Numbered from the stretch's first letter, positions 22,926 to 32,430 are shown. The stretch: DNA of 64,000 nucleotides from Crocinitomix sp. (GCA_013138735.1 WTCE01000011.1:17049-81048), one strand, 5' to 3'. Notes: generated by a model from the sequence alone, not told the origin. A program made the numbers and translations.

Positions 22926-23875
22926 TTTTTACCTAAGAGAATTATTGCTCCTGCTAATGAAGGTAAGGCAATGTTAATTAACCACAAAATAAAACCTGTT
23001 ACTAAAATTACCTCATTTGGAATTCCCATTTCACCTAATACCAACAGACCAGCTGCTTCGCGCACAAATAGTTTTCCGAAAAAGAATCCAGGGATTATTG
23101 TCATTAGCAAATAAACGACAGACACCCCCGCAAATAAGTGCACTAAGTGCTGCGGCTGGTTAAACAGGAGCAAGATTAAAACGTATTGCGTTACGAACAC
23201 AAAATAACGCCCTGCACTCAAGCCAATAATGTGCAGTTTTAAATAAAGTGAAGTGCTTTGCACAAAGGCAATAGCATCTATAATTTTATCAGAAAACCAA
23301 AGATTGAAAGGTTTACGATTGATCAATTTTGGATTGAGGTATAACGACATAGCCAAAATAATTAGGACTAAACCGCCACCGAATAAAATTACACGAGAAT
23401 CATTAAAAAAATCAGCATTAATAAACAATAAACCCCAACATCCAAAAAAGATGCTTGGTACAAATTGTGCCAAGTTTGAAAGCAAGGTCAATAGCGTTGC
23501 TTTGGTTCGGTGTTCTTTATCTAAAACGACAACACGCCCAATAAAATTACCAACCCGATTGGGTGTGATTAAACCCGTGGATACACCTGCCAAAACTCCG
23601 GTTAAAGCGGTTGAAAATGAGAGTGGCTGTAATTCATTCATTAAACGTTTCCACTTTAAAGCCTCAATTGACCAATTAAGGACCATGAGTAATAAAACAG
23701 CCGTTAAGAGTATTCCAATATTATTGAATTCAAAGTGATAGAGCGCATGACCCTCGCCGAGTGAGGCAGAAATTTTCCACGATAAATAGGTCAAAATAGC
23801 AACTGCAAAAACCAATTTTATCCAAAACTGGAAGTAGCTTTTTTTAAACCTTTTATTGCCGTGTTGATTTACCAA
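22922..23875 (-). CDS. LPG synthase transmembrane-region-like protein (UPF0104/AglD type)
   Basis: 317 residues, about eight hydrophobic segments. The pattern LKWKRLM near residue 70, FSTALTGVLAG, TPNRVGNFIGRVVVLD and FGKLFVREAAGLLV fits the lysylphosphatidylglycerol-synthase TM / UPF0104 family, which occurs beside glycosyltransferases. No ATG exists at the right place; the start is TTG at 23875, overlapping the end of the oxidoreductase gene by seven bases. Probably assists the glycosyltransferase with a lipid-linked substrate (inference). Confidence 0.85.
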   Translation of the reverse strand: MVNQHGNKRFKKSYFQFWIKLVFAVAILTYLSWKISASLGEGHALYHFEFNNIGILLTAVLLLMVLNWSIEALKWKRLMNELQPLSFSTALTGVLAGVSTGLITPNRVGNFIGRVVVLDKEHRTKATLLTLLSNLAQFVPSIFFGCWGLLFINADFFNDSRVILFGGGLVLIILAMSLYLNPKLINRKPFNLWFSDKIIDAIAFVQSTSLYLKLHIIGLSAGRYFVFVTQYVLILLLFNQPQHLVHLFAGVSVVYLLMTIIPGFFFGKLFVREAAGLLVLGEMGIPNEVILVTGFILWLINIALPSLAGAIILLGKK

Positions 23876-24888
23876 GTAACAATAATTTTACCAATAGATT
23901 TGCGTGATTCTAAAAAGGCGTGCGCCTCCGCAATTTTTGAAACATCATATCGTCCTCCAACATGCGGGTCAAGCTCACCACTCATCACCATTTTGGCGAC
24001 TTCGTTCATGCAACGCTGTAAAACCACGGGACGGTTATCCCCAATTTTAAGCATATTAACTCCGATAATTGATTTTGAACGCATCATAGTGCCAATTGGC
24101 AGAACCATACCCATTTTACGCACAAAATTGAGGGTTGAAAGAATTCCCCACTTTTTACCCGAACGCTCTGAACCTCCGAATAAAATAATTCGGCCACCTG
24201 AGCCTATTAACTTAAAGTCTTTTTTAAAAGTTGAACCTGCTATTGGATTAAATGTGGCATCTAAGCGCTCATTACCCAACATTTTAAACACTTCGGTTTC
24301 ATAATCCGCATTGCGATAATTGATCACATGATCGGCACCATGACTTTTCATATAATCCAATTTTTCTTGCGATCCGGCTGTAGCAAAAACTTCGCATCCT
24401 TTTAGTTTACACAATTGAATTAATGCAGTTCCTACTCCTCCTGCTCCAGCATGAATTAAAACACGATCGCCCTCGAAAAAATTAGTCACATAATTGGCCA
24501 TATAATAAGCCGTAACATACTGCGTGGCAATACTTAGTGCTTTTCCCGCATCTAAATCGTTAATTATAGTAAAAGCAAAATCTTTCGTAATGGCATATTG
24601 AGCATAACCGCCAAAGCGCGTAAAAGCAACCACACGTTTACCAATTAAATTGGCATCCATTTCTGGACCAACTTTGTCAATTACACCCACCACTTCGTAA
24701 CCTATTACGGATGGAATTGGAGGAGCTTCGCGATACAGCCCATTTCGTGCCATGACATCCGCATAGTTTAAGCCAAATGCTTCCACTTTGATGCGCGCTT
24801 CTTTCGCTTGCGGGTCAGACACTTGATGATCGCGTAATTCAAAAGCCGCGGAAGCTTCTCCGTTTTTAACTAAGTAAACTGCTTGCAT
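23869..24888 (-). CDS. zinc-independent quinone oxidoreductase-like (MDR superfamily)
   Basis: 339 residues. Medium-chain dehydrogenase/reductase fold of the quinone oxidoreductase/VAT-1 type: LNYADVMARNGLY, GYEVVGVIDKVG, the Rossmann motif HAGAGGVGTALIQL (~143-156) and SHGADHVINY. The cysteine/histidine ligands for catalytic zinc are absent, as in quinone oxidoreductases. Expected reaction is NADPH-dependent reduction of quinones or enones. First gene of the operon with the UPF0104 and GT2 genes. The 285 bases upstream, shared with the divergent FabH-like gene, carry no other gene. Confidence 0.9.
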   Translation of the reverse strand: MQAVYLVKNGEASAAFELRDHQVSDPQAKEARIKVEAFGLNYADVMARNGLYREAPPIPSVIGYEVVGVIDKVGPEMDANLIGKRVVAFTRFGGYAQYAITKDFAFTIINDLDAGKALSIATQYVTAYYMANYVTNFFEGDRVLIHAGAGGVGTALIQLCKLKGCEVFATAGSQEKLDYMKSHGADHVINYRNADYETEVFKMLGNERLDATFNPIAGSTFKKDFKLIGSGGRIILFGGSERSGKKWGILSTLNFVRKMGMVLPIGTMMRSKSIIGVNMLKIGDNRPVVLQRCMNEVAKMVMSGELDPHVGGRYDVSKIAEAHAFLESRKSIGKIIVTW

Positions 24889-25173
24889 AATAATTTCTTG
24901 TTCCGGATAAAATTAGGTGTTTGAAACGAGACTGTTGCTTATGATTCAATCTTTTTGCTTTTGTATGACTTGAACGTACTGTCCAACTTATTTTCTGTTC
25001 CAATTAATTGCCTTGGGTAGCGAATAAATAAGAGGCTCTATCTCCTTATTTTTAGACATCTAAGTCTTTTTATAGGCTGCTGAACATCAGATACTTTCTT
25101 TTTTATCAACTATTTCATCCGTTTTTTTGATGCAGCTTGCCATCTTATATATTAAAACAAGAGATTTTAAGGT

Positions 25174-26232
25174 ATGCAAATTAAGATTATAGGAACAGGG
25201 GCGTATATTCCTGACGGGATTGAGAAAAATCAAAAATTCGATCAACACGAATTCTTAAATGAAGACGGGACTTTTATACCTTCTGAAAATAAAGCAATTA
25301 TTGAAAAGTTCAAAGCAATTACGGGTATTGCGGAACGGCGTTACGCGGCCTCAAAGTTAAACACATCCGACTTAGGTTATTTCGCTGCACAAAAAGCGCT
25401 TGAGGACGCTAAAATTGATCCTGAAACAGTCGATTATATAATTGTTGCACATAATTTTGGAGATGTAAAACACAACACCATTCAAAGTGATATATTACCT
25501 TGCTTAGCAGCACGAATTAAAAACAGTCTACGTATTAAAAACCCCAAATGCGTAGCATACGACATTCTCTTTGGTTGTCCTGGTTGGATCGAAGGTGTAA
25601 TTCAAGCCAATGCTTTTATAAAAGCAGGTATTGCAAAAACATGTTTGGTTATTGGAACAGAAGCCTTATCACGTGTTGTTGATAAGCACGACCGAGACTC
25701 TATGATTTATTCAGACGGAGCAGGCGCTGCTATCATTCAAGCTACAGCAGATGCTGGTGGAATACTGGCGCACGAGACAGTTTCCTACACTTATGATGAA
25801 GCTTATTATTTATTTTTCGGGAAATCCAATAATAAAGACTTGCCAGCGGACACGCGCTATATCAAAATGCATGGCCGAAAAATTTATGAGTTTGCATTAA
25901 ATCACGTTCCAAACGCAATGAAAATTTGCTTAGACAAAAGTGGCGTTGACATAATGGCTATCAAAAAAATATTAATTCATCAGGCGAACGAAAAAATGGA
26001 CGAAGCAATTATAAAACGCTTCTATCGCTTATTTAATATGACGCCACCAGAAGGTATCATGCCAATGAGTATTAAAAAATTAGGAAATAGTTCTGTTGCT
26101 ACCGTTCCCACTTTGCTCGACCTAATTCGAAAAAAGCTGGTTAAAAATCAAGAGATTAATAAAGGTGACATCATACTTTTAGCAAGTGTTGGTGCAGGGA
26201 TGAATATTAACGCGATTGTTTATCAGTATTAA
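25174..26232 (+). CDS. 3-oxoacyl-ACP synthase III-like protein (FabH family)
   Basis: 352 residues, thiolase fold. The catalytic triad is complete: C135 (ILFGCPGW), H269 (LIHQANEK) and N305 (KKLGNSSVATVP). The protein is longer than classical FabH (~317 aa) because of N-terminal insertions, and it stands alone rather than in a fatty-acid cluster, so it may serve a branched pathway such as lipid or natural-product synthesis instead of being the main FabH. It converges with the phosphatase gene 45 bases away. Confidence 0.9.
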   Translation: MQIKIIGTGAYIPDGIEKNQKFDQHEFLNEDGTFIPSENKAIIEKFKAITGIAERRYAASKLNTSDLGYFAAQKALEDAKIDPETVDYIIVAHNFGDVKHNTIQSDILPCLAARIKNSLRIKNPKCVAYDILFGCPGWIEGVIQANAFIKAGIAKTCLVIGTEALSRVVDKHDRDSMIYSDGAGAAIIQATADAGGILAHETVSYTYDEAYYLFFGKSNNKDLPADTRYIKMHGRKIYEFALNHVPNAMKICLDKSGVDIMAIKKILIHQANEKMDEAIIKRFYRLFNMTPPEGIMPMSIKKLGNSSVATVPTLLDLIRKKLVKNQEINKGDIILLASVGAGMNINAIVYQY

Positions 26233-26277
26233 TTCTACTACTAACCGATATGGGTGAACGATAATTCAAGCTCTTTC

Positions 26278-26760
26278 TTAATCAATGAAATTATTGATTA
26301 CCCAATCCTTTTGCTGTTGCGTGTCTGGAACTTGTAATGTTCTTATTTCACTGAGGTATTCGAAAACATCTGCCTTATGCAAGCCCAACTTAATTAAAAT
26401 GGTAGCTACCAAAGTTGAAGTTCTACCTATTCCCATGCGGCAATGCACAACTATTTTACTTCCGTTTTGAATTGCTTCAATTAATTTTTCGGCAAATGCA
26501 TTAAATGCAGCTTTACTTTCGGGAACAGCACAATCTACAATTGGGAAATTGCTAAATACAATTCCTTGTTCTTCGCAGTTTGCACGTTCCATTTCAAGCT
26601 CTAATTCAGCCATTTCATGAGATTCTAACAAGGAAACAACTTGATTCACCCCAATTTGTTTTAAGTGTTTGATTTCATCCGATAACCAGTCGTTACCGCG
26701 TGGACGTGGCATCATACCAATACTACCCGTTTCCAGATCGTTAATCCAATAAATTCTCAT
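26278..26760 (-). CDS. dual-specificity/tyrosine phosphatase-like protein
   Basis: 160 residues. The P-loop signature HCRMGIGRTS (106-115) contains catalytic C107 and R113; D76 in FPIVDCAVP is a candidate general acid. The small size and loop positions fit the DUSP/cyclin-dependent-kinase-inhibitor-3-like group. It starts MRIYWIND and has a WLSDEI helix. The substrate could be a phosphoprotein or a small phosphorylated metabolite. The gene stands 25 bases downstream of rsmI's... neighbour on the same strand (rsmI ends at 26786), so it may be the last gene of the rsmI operon. Confidence 0.88.
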   Translation of the reverse strand: MRIYWINDLETGSIGMMPRPRGNDWLSDEIKHLKQIGVNQVVSLLESHEMAELELEMERANCEEQGIVFSNFPIVDCAVPESKAAFNAFAEKLIEAIQNGSKIVVHCRMGIGRTSTLVATILIKLGLHKADVFEYLSEIRTLQVPDTQQQKDWVINNFID

Positions 26761-26785
26761 GTTAAAATTTGATTTAAATAATCAA

Positions 26786-27460
26786 TCACTTCGATTTTCC
26801 ATCAACCACCACAACAAACTCACCTTTAATTGGGTTATTGGTAAAATGCTCGAATAATTCGGCGCTGGTTCCTCTCACGGTTTCTTCAAACTTTTTAGAA
26901 ATTTCGCGCGAAATAGAGATTTGACGATCAGCGGCAAAGTGCTCTTGAAATTGTTTGAGGGCTTTTAAAATGCGGTGTGGAGATTCGTATAAAACAACTG
27001 TGCGTTGCTCTTCAGCAATTTGCATGATGCGTGTTTGGCGTCCTTTTTTAGTCGGCAAAAAACCTTCGTAAACAAATTTTTCGCAGGGGAAACCAGAGTT
27101 TACCAAAGCCGGAACAAACGCTGTTGCTCCAGGTAAACAATCAACCTCAATTCCTTTACGCACACATTCGCGCACCAATAAAAATCCAGGGTCAGAAATG
27201 GCAGGTGTGCCTGCATCAGAAACTAGCGCATAGGTAAGGCCGCTTTCCAATTCACTGACAATGCGATCTACCGTTTTATGTTCATTATTGAGATGATGCG
27301 AAATGAGTTTATTTTGAATTTCAAACTTCTGAAATAATTTAACCGTGGTTCTCGTGTCCTCGGCTAAAACAGCATCCACTTCTTTTAAAATCCGAATGGC
27401 TCTAAAGGTGATGTCCTCTAAATTACCGATTGGTGTTGGTACGACAAATAGTTTACTCAT
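26786..27460 (-). CDS. rsmI: 16S rRNA (cytidine1402-2'-O)-methyltransferase
   Basis: 224 residues of the tetrapyrrole-methylase fold. RsmI motifs are clear: LFVVPTPIGNLEDIT at the N-terminus, VLAEDTRTT, LVSDAGTPAISDPG, CLPGATAFVPALVNSG, and VLYESPHRI. It is shorter than the E. coli enzyme because the C-terminal extension is missing, which is common in Bacteroidota. The ATG overlaps the TAA of the glutamine cyclotransferase gene upstream by one base. Confidence 0.95.
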   Translation of the reverse strand: MSKLFVVPTPIGNLEDITFRAIRILKEVDAVLAEDTRTTVKLFQKFEIQNKLISHHLNNEHKTVDRIVSELESGLTYALVSDAGTPAISDPGFLLVRECVRKGIEVDCLPGATAFVPALVNSGFPCEKFVYEGFLPTKKGRQTRIMQIAEEQRTVVLYESPHRILKALKQFQEHFAADRQISISREISKKFEETVRGTSAELFEHFTNNPIKGEFVVVVDGKSK

Positions 27461-28542
27461 TATTCAAATTTGACTTCGTAGAGTTTTGGCCATAACTTGC
27501 CTGTAACATAGATTTTTCCTGTTGCAGGATTATATGCAATTCCATTTAGAACATCATTACCAAAATCATTTGCGTCATTTGCTAAATTTTGGCAATTGAT
27601 ATAGGCCATTACTTTACCTGTTGCGGTATCAACCTCCGCAATTTTATTGGCTCGGTAAATATTCATGAATAAGCGACCATTGATTAATTCTAGTTCGTTG
27701 AGTTGATCCACAGATTGGTCATCATCAAACACTTCAATTGATTTTACAACTTCGAACGTACGTGGATTGCGCCATACAATTTCTGAATCACCGTTAGACA
27801 TAATCAAGTTTTCGCCATCATTACATAAGCCCCATCCTTCTCCATCATATTTGAACATGCCGATTTGATTAAAATCCATGTCATACATATAACAAGTTTG
27901 TGCGCGGTAAGTAATTTGATAAATGGTATCGTTCAAAATTGTAATGCCTTCTCCAAATATTGACCCGTCTAAGTCGTGTTTTCTTATTTGAGTTCCGGTT
28001 GTTAATTCAACTTCTGATAAGACCGAACGATTGTATTGTCCTGTACCTTCATATAATGCTCCTTCATAAAATTCTAAACCTTGTGTATACGAACCTTTAT
28101 CGTGTGTGTAAGTATTTACGATTGTCGCGTTTTTCTGACTTGGAAATAAATTACTGAAGTAAACTATTTTGCGAAAATCTGATCTTCTTTTACCGTCAGC
28201 ATCTGTATAGGATAATAAAATTTTTGTCCATCCAACTTTGCTTAAGCTATCTGTTATAATAGTTATATTTTGATCTTCTATGCTCAATTCTCCCGCGTAT
28301 AACGTATCGTCCACAAAAAGCTCAAGGTTTGAAATTCCTTCGGGGGCATTGATTTTAATTGCAACCTCAACGGCCTCTCCAATTGTATATTGTGCCTCAT
28401 TAAACGGAGTAGTTAATTGTGCAGGCACTACATTTTTCACTGGTTTATCGATTGGATCCTTTATAGGATCATCACCATTGCATTGCACGAGTATAAATAC
28501 CAATGCAGTTGTAGAAACCAGTAAGGACAAAAGTCTTTTCAT
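27460..28542 (-). CDS. glutaminyl-peptide cyclotransferase (glutamine cyclotransferase), lipoprotein
   Basis: 360 residues. A lipoprotein signal ends in LVQCNG with Cys21. After a ~110-residue beta domain, the five-bladed beta-propeller of plant/bacterial-type glutamine cyclotransferase follows: THDKGSYTQGLEFYEG, YEGTGQYNRS, EGWGLCNDG, LIMSNGDSEI, LNELELINGRLFMNIY and LNGIAYNPATGKIYVTGK. It forms N-terminal pyroglutamate on exported proteins. Coupled to rsmI by a TAATG overlap; the response regulator gene lies eight bases upstream. Confidence 0.92.
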   Translation of the reverse strand: MKRLLSLLVSTTALVFILVQCNGDDPIKDPIDKPVKNVVPAQLTTPFNEAQYTIGEAVEVAIKINAPEGISNLELFVDDTLYAGELSIEDQNITIITDSLSKVGWTKILLSYTDADGKRRSDFRKIVYFSNLFPSQKNATIVNTYTHDKGSYTQGLEFYEGALYEGTGQYNRSVLSEVELTTGTQIRKHDLDGSIFGEGITILNDTIYQITYRAQTCYMYDMDFNQIGMFKYDGEGWGLCNDGENLIMSNGDSEIVWRNPRTFEVVKSIEVFDDDQSVDQLNELELINGRLFMNIYRANKIAEVDTATGKVMAYINCQNLANDANDFGNDVLNGIAYNPATGKIYVTGKLWPKLYEVKFE

Positions 28543-28550
28543 AGTTGGGA

Positions 28551-29276
28551 TTAAAAATTTTGGATCATTTCCATAAGCACTTGTTTCTTACGCGTAGAAA
28601 CAGGAACTTTCGTTCCGTCCTTCATGATAATATAGCCATCAGACTTTGTAAATTCTTTAATAAACCGAGCGTTGACTAAGTGTGACTGATGCACACGAAT
28701 GAAATAATGATCGGTTAATAATTTGTCAAACTCTTTTAACGTTTTTGTAACTAATAATTTAGTTCCGTCTAGAAAATAGAACATGGTATAATTGATATTG
28801 GATTCGCAACGCAAGATTTCGGCTACCTCAACAATATGAATTTTATCCAATGTATTCAAAGCAATTCGCTTTGGTTTATCAAAATTTTCTCGCAATAAGT
28901 CTATTCGTTCGGCTGGTTTGTCTTGCTGTTCAACCTTGCTCACGGCATCCATTAATTCATCCGGATCGATCGGTTTTAACAAATAATCCACCGCACTAAA
29001 CTTAAAAGCCTTAACGGCAAATTCGTCCGAAGCCGTGGTAAAAATCAACTTAAAATCTTTTTCTGGCAAAATCTCTAATAAATCAAAGCCCGTTCCGTCT
29101 TGCATTTGGATGTCTAAAAATACAAGATCAGGTTTTAACTCTTTAATGATTTTTGCTCCAGAAACAACGCCTTCTGCCTCACCAACAACACTAATATTCA
29201 CACAATAGTTTTCAAGATCAGCTTTTAAGACCGTTCTTGCTTCTGGAATATCATCAATGATTATTGCGTTTATCAT
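28551..29276 (-). CDS. LytTR-family response regulator
   Basis: 241 residues: CheY-like receiver (1-~120) with the acidic pocket DD near residues 8-9 and D55-type acceptor in VFLDIQM, then a LytTR DNA-binding domain (~140-240) with EVAEILRCESN, FIRVHQSHLVN and VPVSTRKKQ. The cognate kinase is not adjacent. Its ATG overlaps the stop of... the downstream order is pheS, ytxJ, this gene; the ATGA overlap with ytxJ indicates one transcript. Target genes are unknown. Confidence 0.92.
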   Translation of the reverse strand: MINAIIIDDIPEARTVLKADLENYCVNISVVGEAEGVVSGAKIIKELKPDLVFLDIQMQDGTGFDLLEILPEKDFKLIFTTASDEFAVKAFKFSAVDYLLKPIDPDELMDAVSKVEQQDKPAERIDLLRENFDKPKRIALNTLDKIHIVEVAEILRCESNINYTMFYFLDGTKLLVTKTLKEFDKLLTDHYFIRVHQSHLVNARFIKEFTKSDGYIIMKDGTKVPVSTRKKQVLMEMIQNF

Positions 29277-29656
29277 AAGTTTTGTTTTATGTCAGCTATA
29301 TCAATTTGGTTATGTGATGCTTGGTAGGTACATTTTCCGTTCTTCACAAGCAGTATTTGGGGCGATTGATGTGCAACTCCTAAATCGGCCGCAATTTTAT
29401 TTGAAAGCTCACGATAAGCAATTAAGTCAATATAAACAGGTTGCAACGTTTCCTCATCAATGTCCCAATAGTTTTCTAAACGGTTTAATGCCATTGAGCT
29501 TATTGAACATCTTGTACTATGCTTAAACAAAAGTACCGGCTTTTCAAAAGATTCCTTTTTAATGAGTTGGTCCAAATCTTCACTTTCTTTTACCCGCAGC
29601 CACTTAACGCTTGCGTTGTCTTCACTATTTTTTTTGCCAAATCCAAAAAATCCCAT
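29273..29656 (-). CDS. ytxJ: bacillithiol system redox-active protein YtxJ
   Basis: 127 residues with a thioredoxin-like fold. The active-site segment FKHSTRCSISSMALNRLE carries a single Cys in the position typical for YtxJ/monothiol bacilliredoxin-like proteins. In Bacteroidota and Firmicutes such proteins are tied to bacillithiol. Start overlaps the pheS stop by one base (TAATG) and its end overlaps the response regulator start. No bacillithiol synthesis genes are in the window. Confidence 0.88.
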   Translation of the reverse strand: MGFFGFGKKNSEDNASVKWLRVKESEDLDQLIKKESFEKPVLLFKHSTRCSISSMALNRLENYWDIDEETLQPVYIDLIAYRELSNKIAADLGVAHQSPQILLVKNGKCTYQASHNQIDIADIKQNL

Positions 29657-30690
29657 TAGTATGCTGATTTAAATTGATTTAAAAAACGAATATCGTTTTC
29701 AGAATATAAACGTAGATCACCTACGCGATATTTTAATTGTGCAATTCTTTCCACTCCCATTCCGAAAGCAAAACCTGAATAAACTTTACTATCAATATTT
29801 GCAGATTCTAAAACCGCAGGGTCAACCATGCCGCATCCTAAAATCTCTAACCATCCGCTATATTTGCAAACATTGCATCCTTTGCCATTGCATATCGTGC
29901 AAGAAACATCCACCTCAGCACTTGGTTCGGTAAAAGGAAAGTATGATGGTCGTAATCTAATCTTCGTCTTATCACCAAACATCTCCTTTGAAAAATAATC
30001 TAAGGTTTGTTTTAGGTCAGCGAACGAAACGTCTTTATCTATAAATAATCCTTCAACCTGATGGAAGAAACAATGCGCTCGAGCCGAAATTGCTTCGTTC
30101 CGATAAACACGTCCCGGAGAAATAGTTCGTATTGGAGGTTCACTGTTTTCCATAACACGCACTTGAACAGATGATGTATGTGTTCGCAATGCCATATCAT
30201 TTTCACCTTTCTCAATGAAAAAAGTATCCTGCATATCTCGCGCCGGGTGTTCTGGTGGAAAATTGAGTGCTGAAAAGTTATGCCAATCATCCTCAATCTC
30301 TGGTCCTTCTGAAACATTAAAACCAATACGATTAAATATTTCAATAATCTCATTGCGAATTATTGCTAACGGATGACGCGAACCTAAAGCCAAGGCCTCA
30401 GCTGGTCTTGTTAAATCAATCGCGTTTGAAGCAGCCGCTTTTTGACCACCACCAATACTTGCTTTAAAGCGTTCGAAGGCTTTTTCTCCCTCTTGCTTTA
30501 AAGCATTAATTTTTTGTCCAAAGTCTTTTTTAAATTCACCAGGAACTTCTTTTAATTCTTGATAAAGTCCTTTAATAATATTCTTTGACCCTAAAAACTT
30601 AATCCGAAAAGCTTCTAATTCCTCAGCCGACTTCACCTTTACTTGGCTCATTTCAGCTTTAATTTCCTCTATTTTTTCTTTTAAACCCAT
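29656..30690 (-). CDS. pheS: phenylalanine--tRNA ligase alpha subunit
   Basis: 344 residues, full length. An N-terminal coiled coil (to ~85) is followed by the class II catalytic core: SRHPLAIIRNEI, GPEIEDDWHNFSALNFPPEHPARD, RTHTSSVQVR, FHQVEGLFID (motif 2), and GFAFGMGVERIAQLKY (motif 3). A zinc-like CTICNGKGCNVC insertion is present. First gene of the pheS-ytxJ-response regulator-cyclotransferase-rsmI string. pheT is not adjacent. Confidence 0.97.
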   Translation of the reverse strand: MGLKEKIEEIKAEMSQVKVKSAEELEAFRIKFLGSKNIIKGLYQELKEVPGEFKKDFGQKINALKQEGEKAFERFKASIGGGQKAAASNAIDLTRPAEALALGSRHPLAIIRNEIIEIFNRIGFNVSEGPEIEDDWHNFSALNFPPEHPARDMQDTFFIEKGENDMALRTHTSSVQVRVMENSEPPIRTISPGRVYRNEAISARAHCFFHQVEGLFIDKDVSFADLKQTLDYFSKEMFGDKTKIRLRPSYFPFTEPSAEVDVSCTICNGKGCNVCKYSGWLEILGCGMVDPAVLESANIDSKVYSGFAFGMGVERIAQLKYRVGDLRLYSENDIRFLNQFKSAY

Positions 30691-30883
30691 GGTAGGCCTG
30701 TAACTTTTGTTAATGCTTAACTGTTATAACTATTGCACGCCGCTTTTAACGTCCTGCGAAATTACGAAAAAAACGCGGAAAGAATTGCGTAAAAAGGGTG
30801 TCCGTCAAATTAAAACAGACGGCCAGACAACCTTTACAGCTGCGGATTGTTCTAGCTTATAGTTAAGCTAATTTAAATTGAAG

Positions 30884-31258
30884 ATGAAAAACATTAAATT
30901 AATGCTCTTATTGCTACTTAGTGTAAGTTTTAGCTTTGGGATTTCTGCTTGTAAAAAAGAGGCCCCAACTGTAGCAAGTGTCAAGGTTGTAAATACTGAA
31001 GGTGAAGCAATTTCTGGCGCATTTGTGTGTTTATATGGTACTTCAACAACAACTCCGCCACGCGCAAATATTTTAGACGATACCGTTTATACCAATGCGG
31101 ATGGTTTTGCGAATTTTGATTATACAGACTATTTTAAACTAGGCCAATCAGGTTTTGCAGTATTAGATATTGAGGTAAATTATGAAACTTTTGTAGGAAC
31201 TGGAATTATTAAGATAGAAGAAGAAACAACGAATAGTGAAACAGTAATCGTTCAATAA
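30884..31258 (+). CDS. small lipoprotein, paralogue 1
   Basis: 124 residues from the ATG at 30884 (a TTG two codons earlier is less likely). The signal ends at FGISACKK with Cys in the lipobox. The mature part is one Ig-like/carboxypeptidase-regulatory-like beta domain: VASVKVVNTEGEAISGAFVCLYG, DTVYTNADGFANFDY, FAVLDIEVNY, GIIKIEEE. It is a tandem paralogue of the next gene, 122 bases downstream. Outer-membrane or periplasmic structural role is likely but unproven. Confidence 0.78.
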   Translation: MKNIKLMLLLLLSVSFSFGISACKKEAPTVASVKVVNTEGEAISGAFVCLYGTSTTTPPRANILDDTVYTNADGFANFDYTDYFKLGQSGFAVLDIEVNYETFVGTGIIKIEEETTNSETVIVQ

Positions 31259-31380
31259 TTTGCTAATTAATAGCATAAATGAGTGGTAACAACAGCATGA
31301 AAAACAAGTAATAGGGAACCTTTTTATAAAAAAAACGTATTTTTGTAGAGGTCGTTCTTATTGGGAATGATATAAAACAG

Positions 31381-31770
31381 ATGAAAATGAATAAATTAAT
31401 TGGAAAAGCAGGATTAGTATTAATGGGAGCGGCATTTATTGCTCTTACAGCAGGATCTTGTAGAAAAGAAGGAGAAACAGTTGCGAAAATTACGGTTGTA
31501 GACACTGGTGGTGTTGTATTTCCTGGCGCAATGGTTCGTTTATATCCAAGTCCAACTATTGAGGAACATGGCGCAATCGTAATTGACGATACTGCTTGGA
31601 CGGAAATAGATGGAATTGCTGCTTTTGATTTTTCTGATCACTTCAACCTTGGCCAAGCCGGTGTTGCAGTGTTAGATATTGAAGTTAGAAGTGGAGACAC
31701 TTTATACGGAGAAGGAATTATTAAAATTGAGCAAGAGCAAACATCTGAAGAAAAAGTTGTGATTCAATAA
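31381..31770 (+). CDS. small lipoprotein, paralogue 2
   Basis: 129 residues; lipobox AGSC near residue 27. Same single beta domain as the preceding gene, with matching AKITVVDTGG, GAMVRLYPS, DDTAWTEIDGIAAFDFSD, GQAGVAVLDIEV and GIIKIEQE segments. A TATTTTTG box at 31338-31345 fits the -7 consensus and would give a short leader; no -33 box was found. A strong terminator follows. Confidence 0.8.
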   Translation: MKMNKLIGKAGLVLMGAAFIALTAGSCRKEGETVAKITVVDTGGVVFPGAMVRLYPSPTIEEHGAIVIDDTAWTEIDGIAAFDFSDHFNLGQAGVAVLDIEVRSGDTLYGEGIIKIEQEQTSEEKVVIQ

Positions 31771-31790
31771 AAAAATAGAATTAAATTTAA

Positions 31791-31822
31791 GACCCCAAGT
31801 TCATTAGAACTTGGGGTCTTTT
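31791..31822 (+). terminator. Rho-independent terminator after the lipoprotein pair
   Basis: GACCCCAAGTTC (31791-31802) and GAACTTGGGGTC (31807-31818) form a perfect 12-bp stem with an ATTA loop, followed by TTTT. It ends 12 bases before the next ATG. Confidence 0.92.
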
Positions 31823-31833
31823 ACTTTTAACGC

Positions 31834-32430
31834 ATGATTCAGCAAAACTTATCCATCTTAGCTCCAACATCAGAAATTTCCACTTTGCGTACAAATCAGC
31901 AATACGGTTTTAATATTCATTGGGTTCATTTACCAGAATACAATTGTCACTTTTTATTCACAGAGGGTTTGTCAAATAATATTCAAAATGTAAAAGAAGG
32001 TTTTGAATCCTTTAAAAAAATAGAACTTTATTTTTGTCTACCTGATTACTGGAAATTAGACACTGATAAATGGCCAATAGAATGGTTAGAAAAATTGGCT
32101 TGTCTTCCGCAAAAAAACAATACTTGGTTTGGTCCTGGCGACACAATTCCAGCTGGAAATCCTCCAATGTATTTATCAGACCGCTTTGAAGCCAATCATT
32201 TTATGTTAGTAGAGCCCATTCGCCTAGCACCTTTTTTTGAAAATAAAATTTGGGAGGTATTAGATATTCGCTTTTTAGGAATTGTACCCATTTCTCAGGG
32301 TGAATTGGATTATAAAATTAGAAATTCTGCCACTGTCTTAACCCGTAGATTAAAGAAGGCAAACCATTCAGAAAAGGTCGATATGTTTCGGACTTCTGTA
32401 TGTCGGAAACGATTTTTGGGTTTGATTTAA
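31834..32430 (+). CDS. suppressor of fused (SUFU) domain protein
   Basis: 198 residues. The SUFU-domain pattern of bacterial proteins is visible: HWVHLPEYNCHFLFTEGLSN, FESFKKIELYFCLPDYWKLD, WPIEWLEKLACLP, NTWFGPGDTIPAGNPP and a LVEPIRLAPF strand. Bacterial SUFU-domain proteins often serve as immunity proteins of polymorphic toxin systems or have unknown roles; no toxin gene adjoins this one, so I make no such claim here. It begins 12 bases after a terminator. Confidence 0.82.
   Translation: MIQQNLSILAPTSEISTLRTNQQYGFNIHWVHLPEYNCHFLFTEGLSNNIQNVKEGFESFKKIELYFCLPDYWKLDTDKWPIEWLEKLACLPQKNNTWFGPGDTIPAGNPPMYLSDRFEANHFMLVEPIRLAPFFENKIWEVLDIRFLGIVPISQGELDYKIRNSATVLTRRLKKANHSEKVDMFRTSVCRKRFLGLI

Noticed and set aside
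31834..32430. SUFU-domain protein as immunity protein of a toxin system
   Set aside because: No polymorphic toxin or effector gene lies next to it, so the idea has no support in the window.
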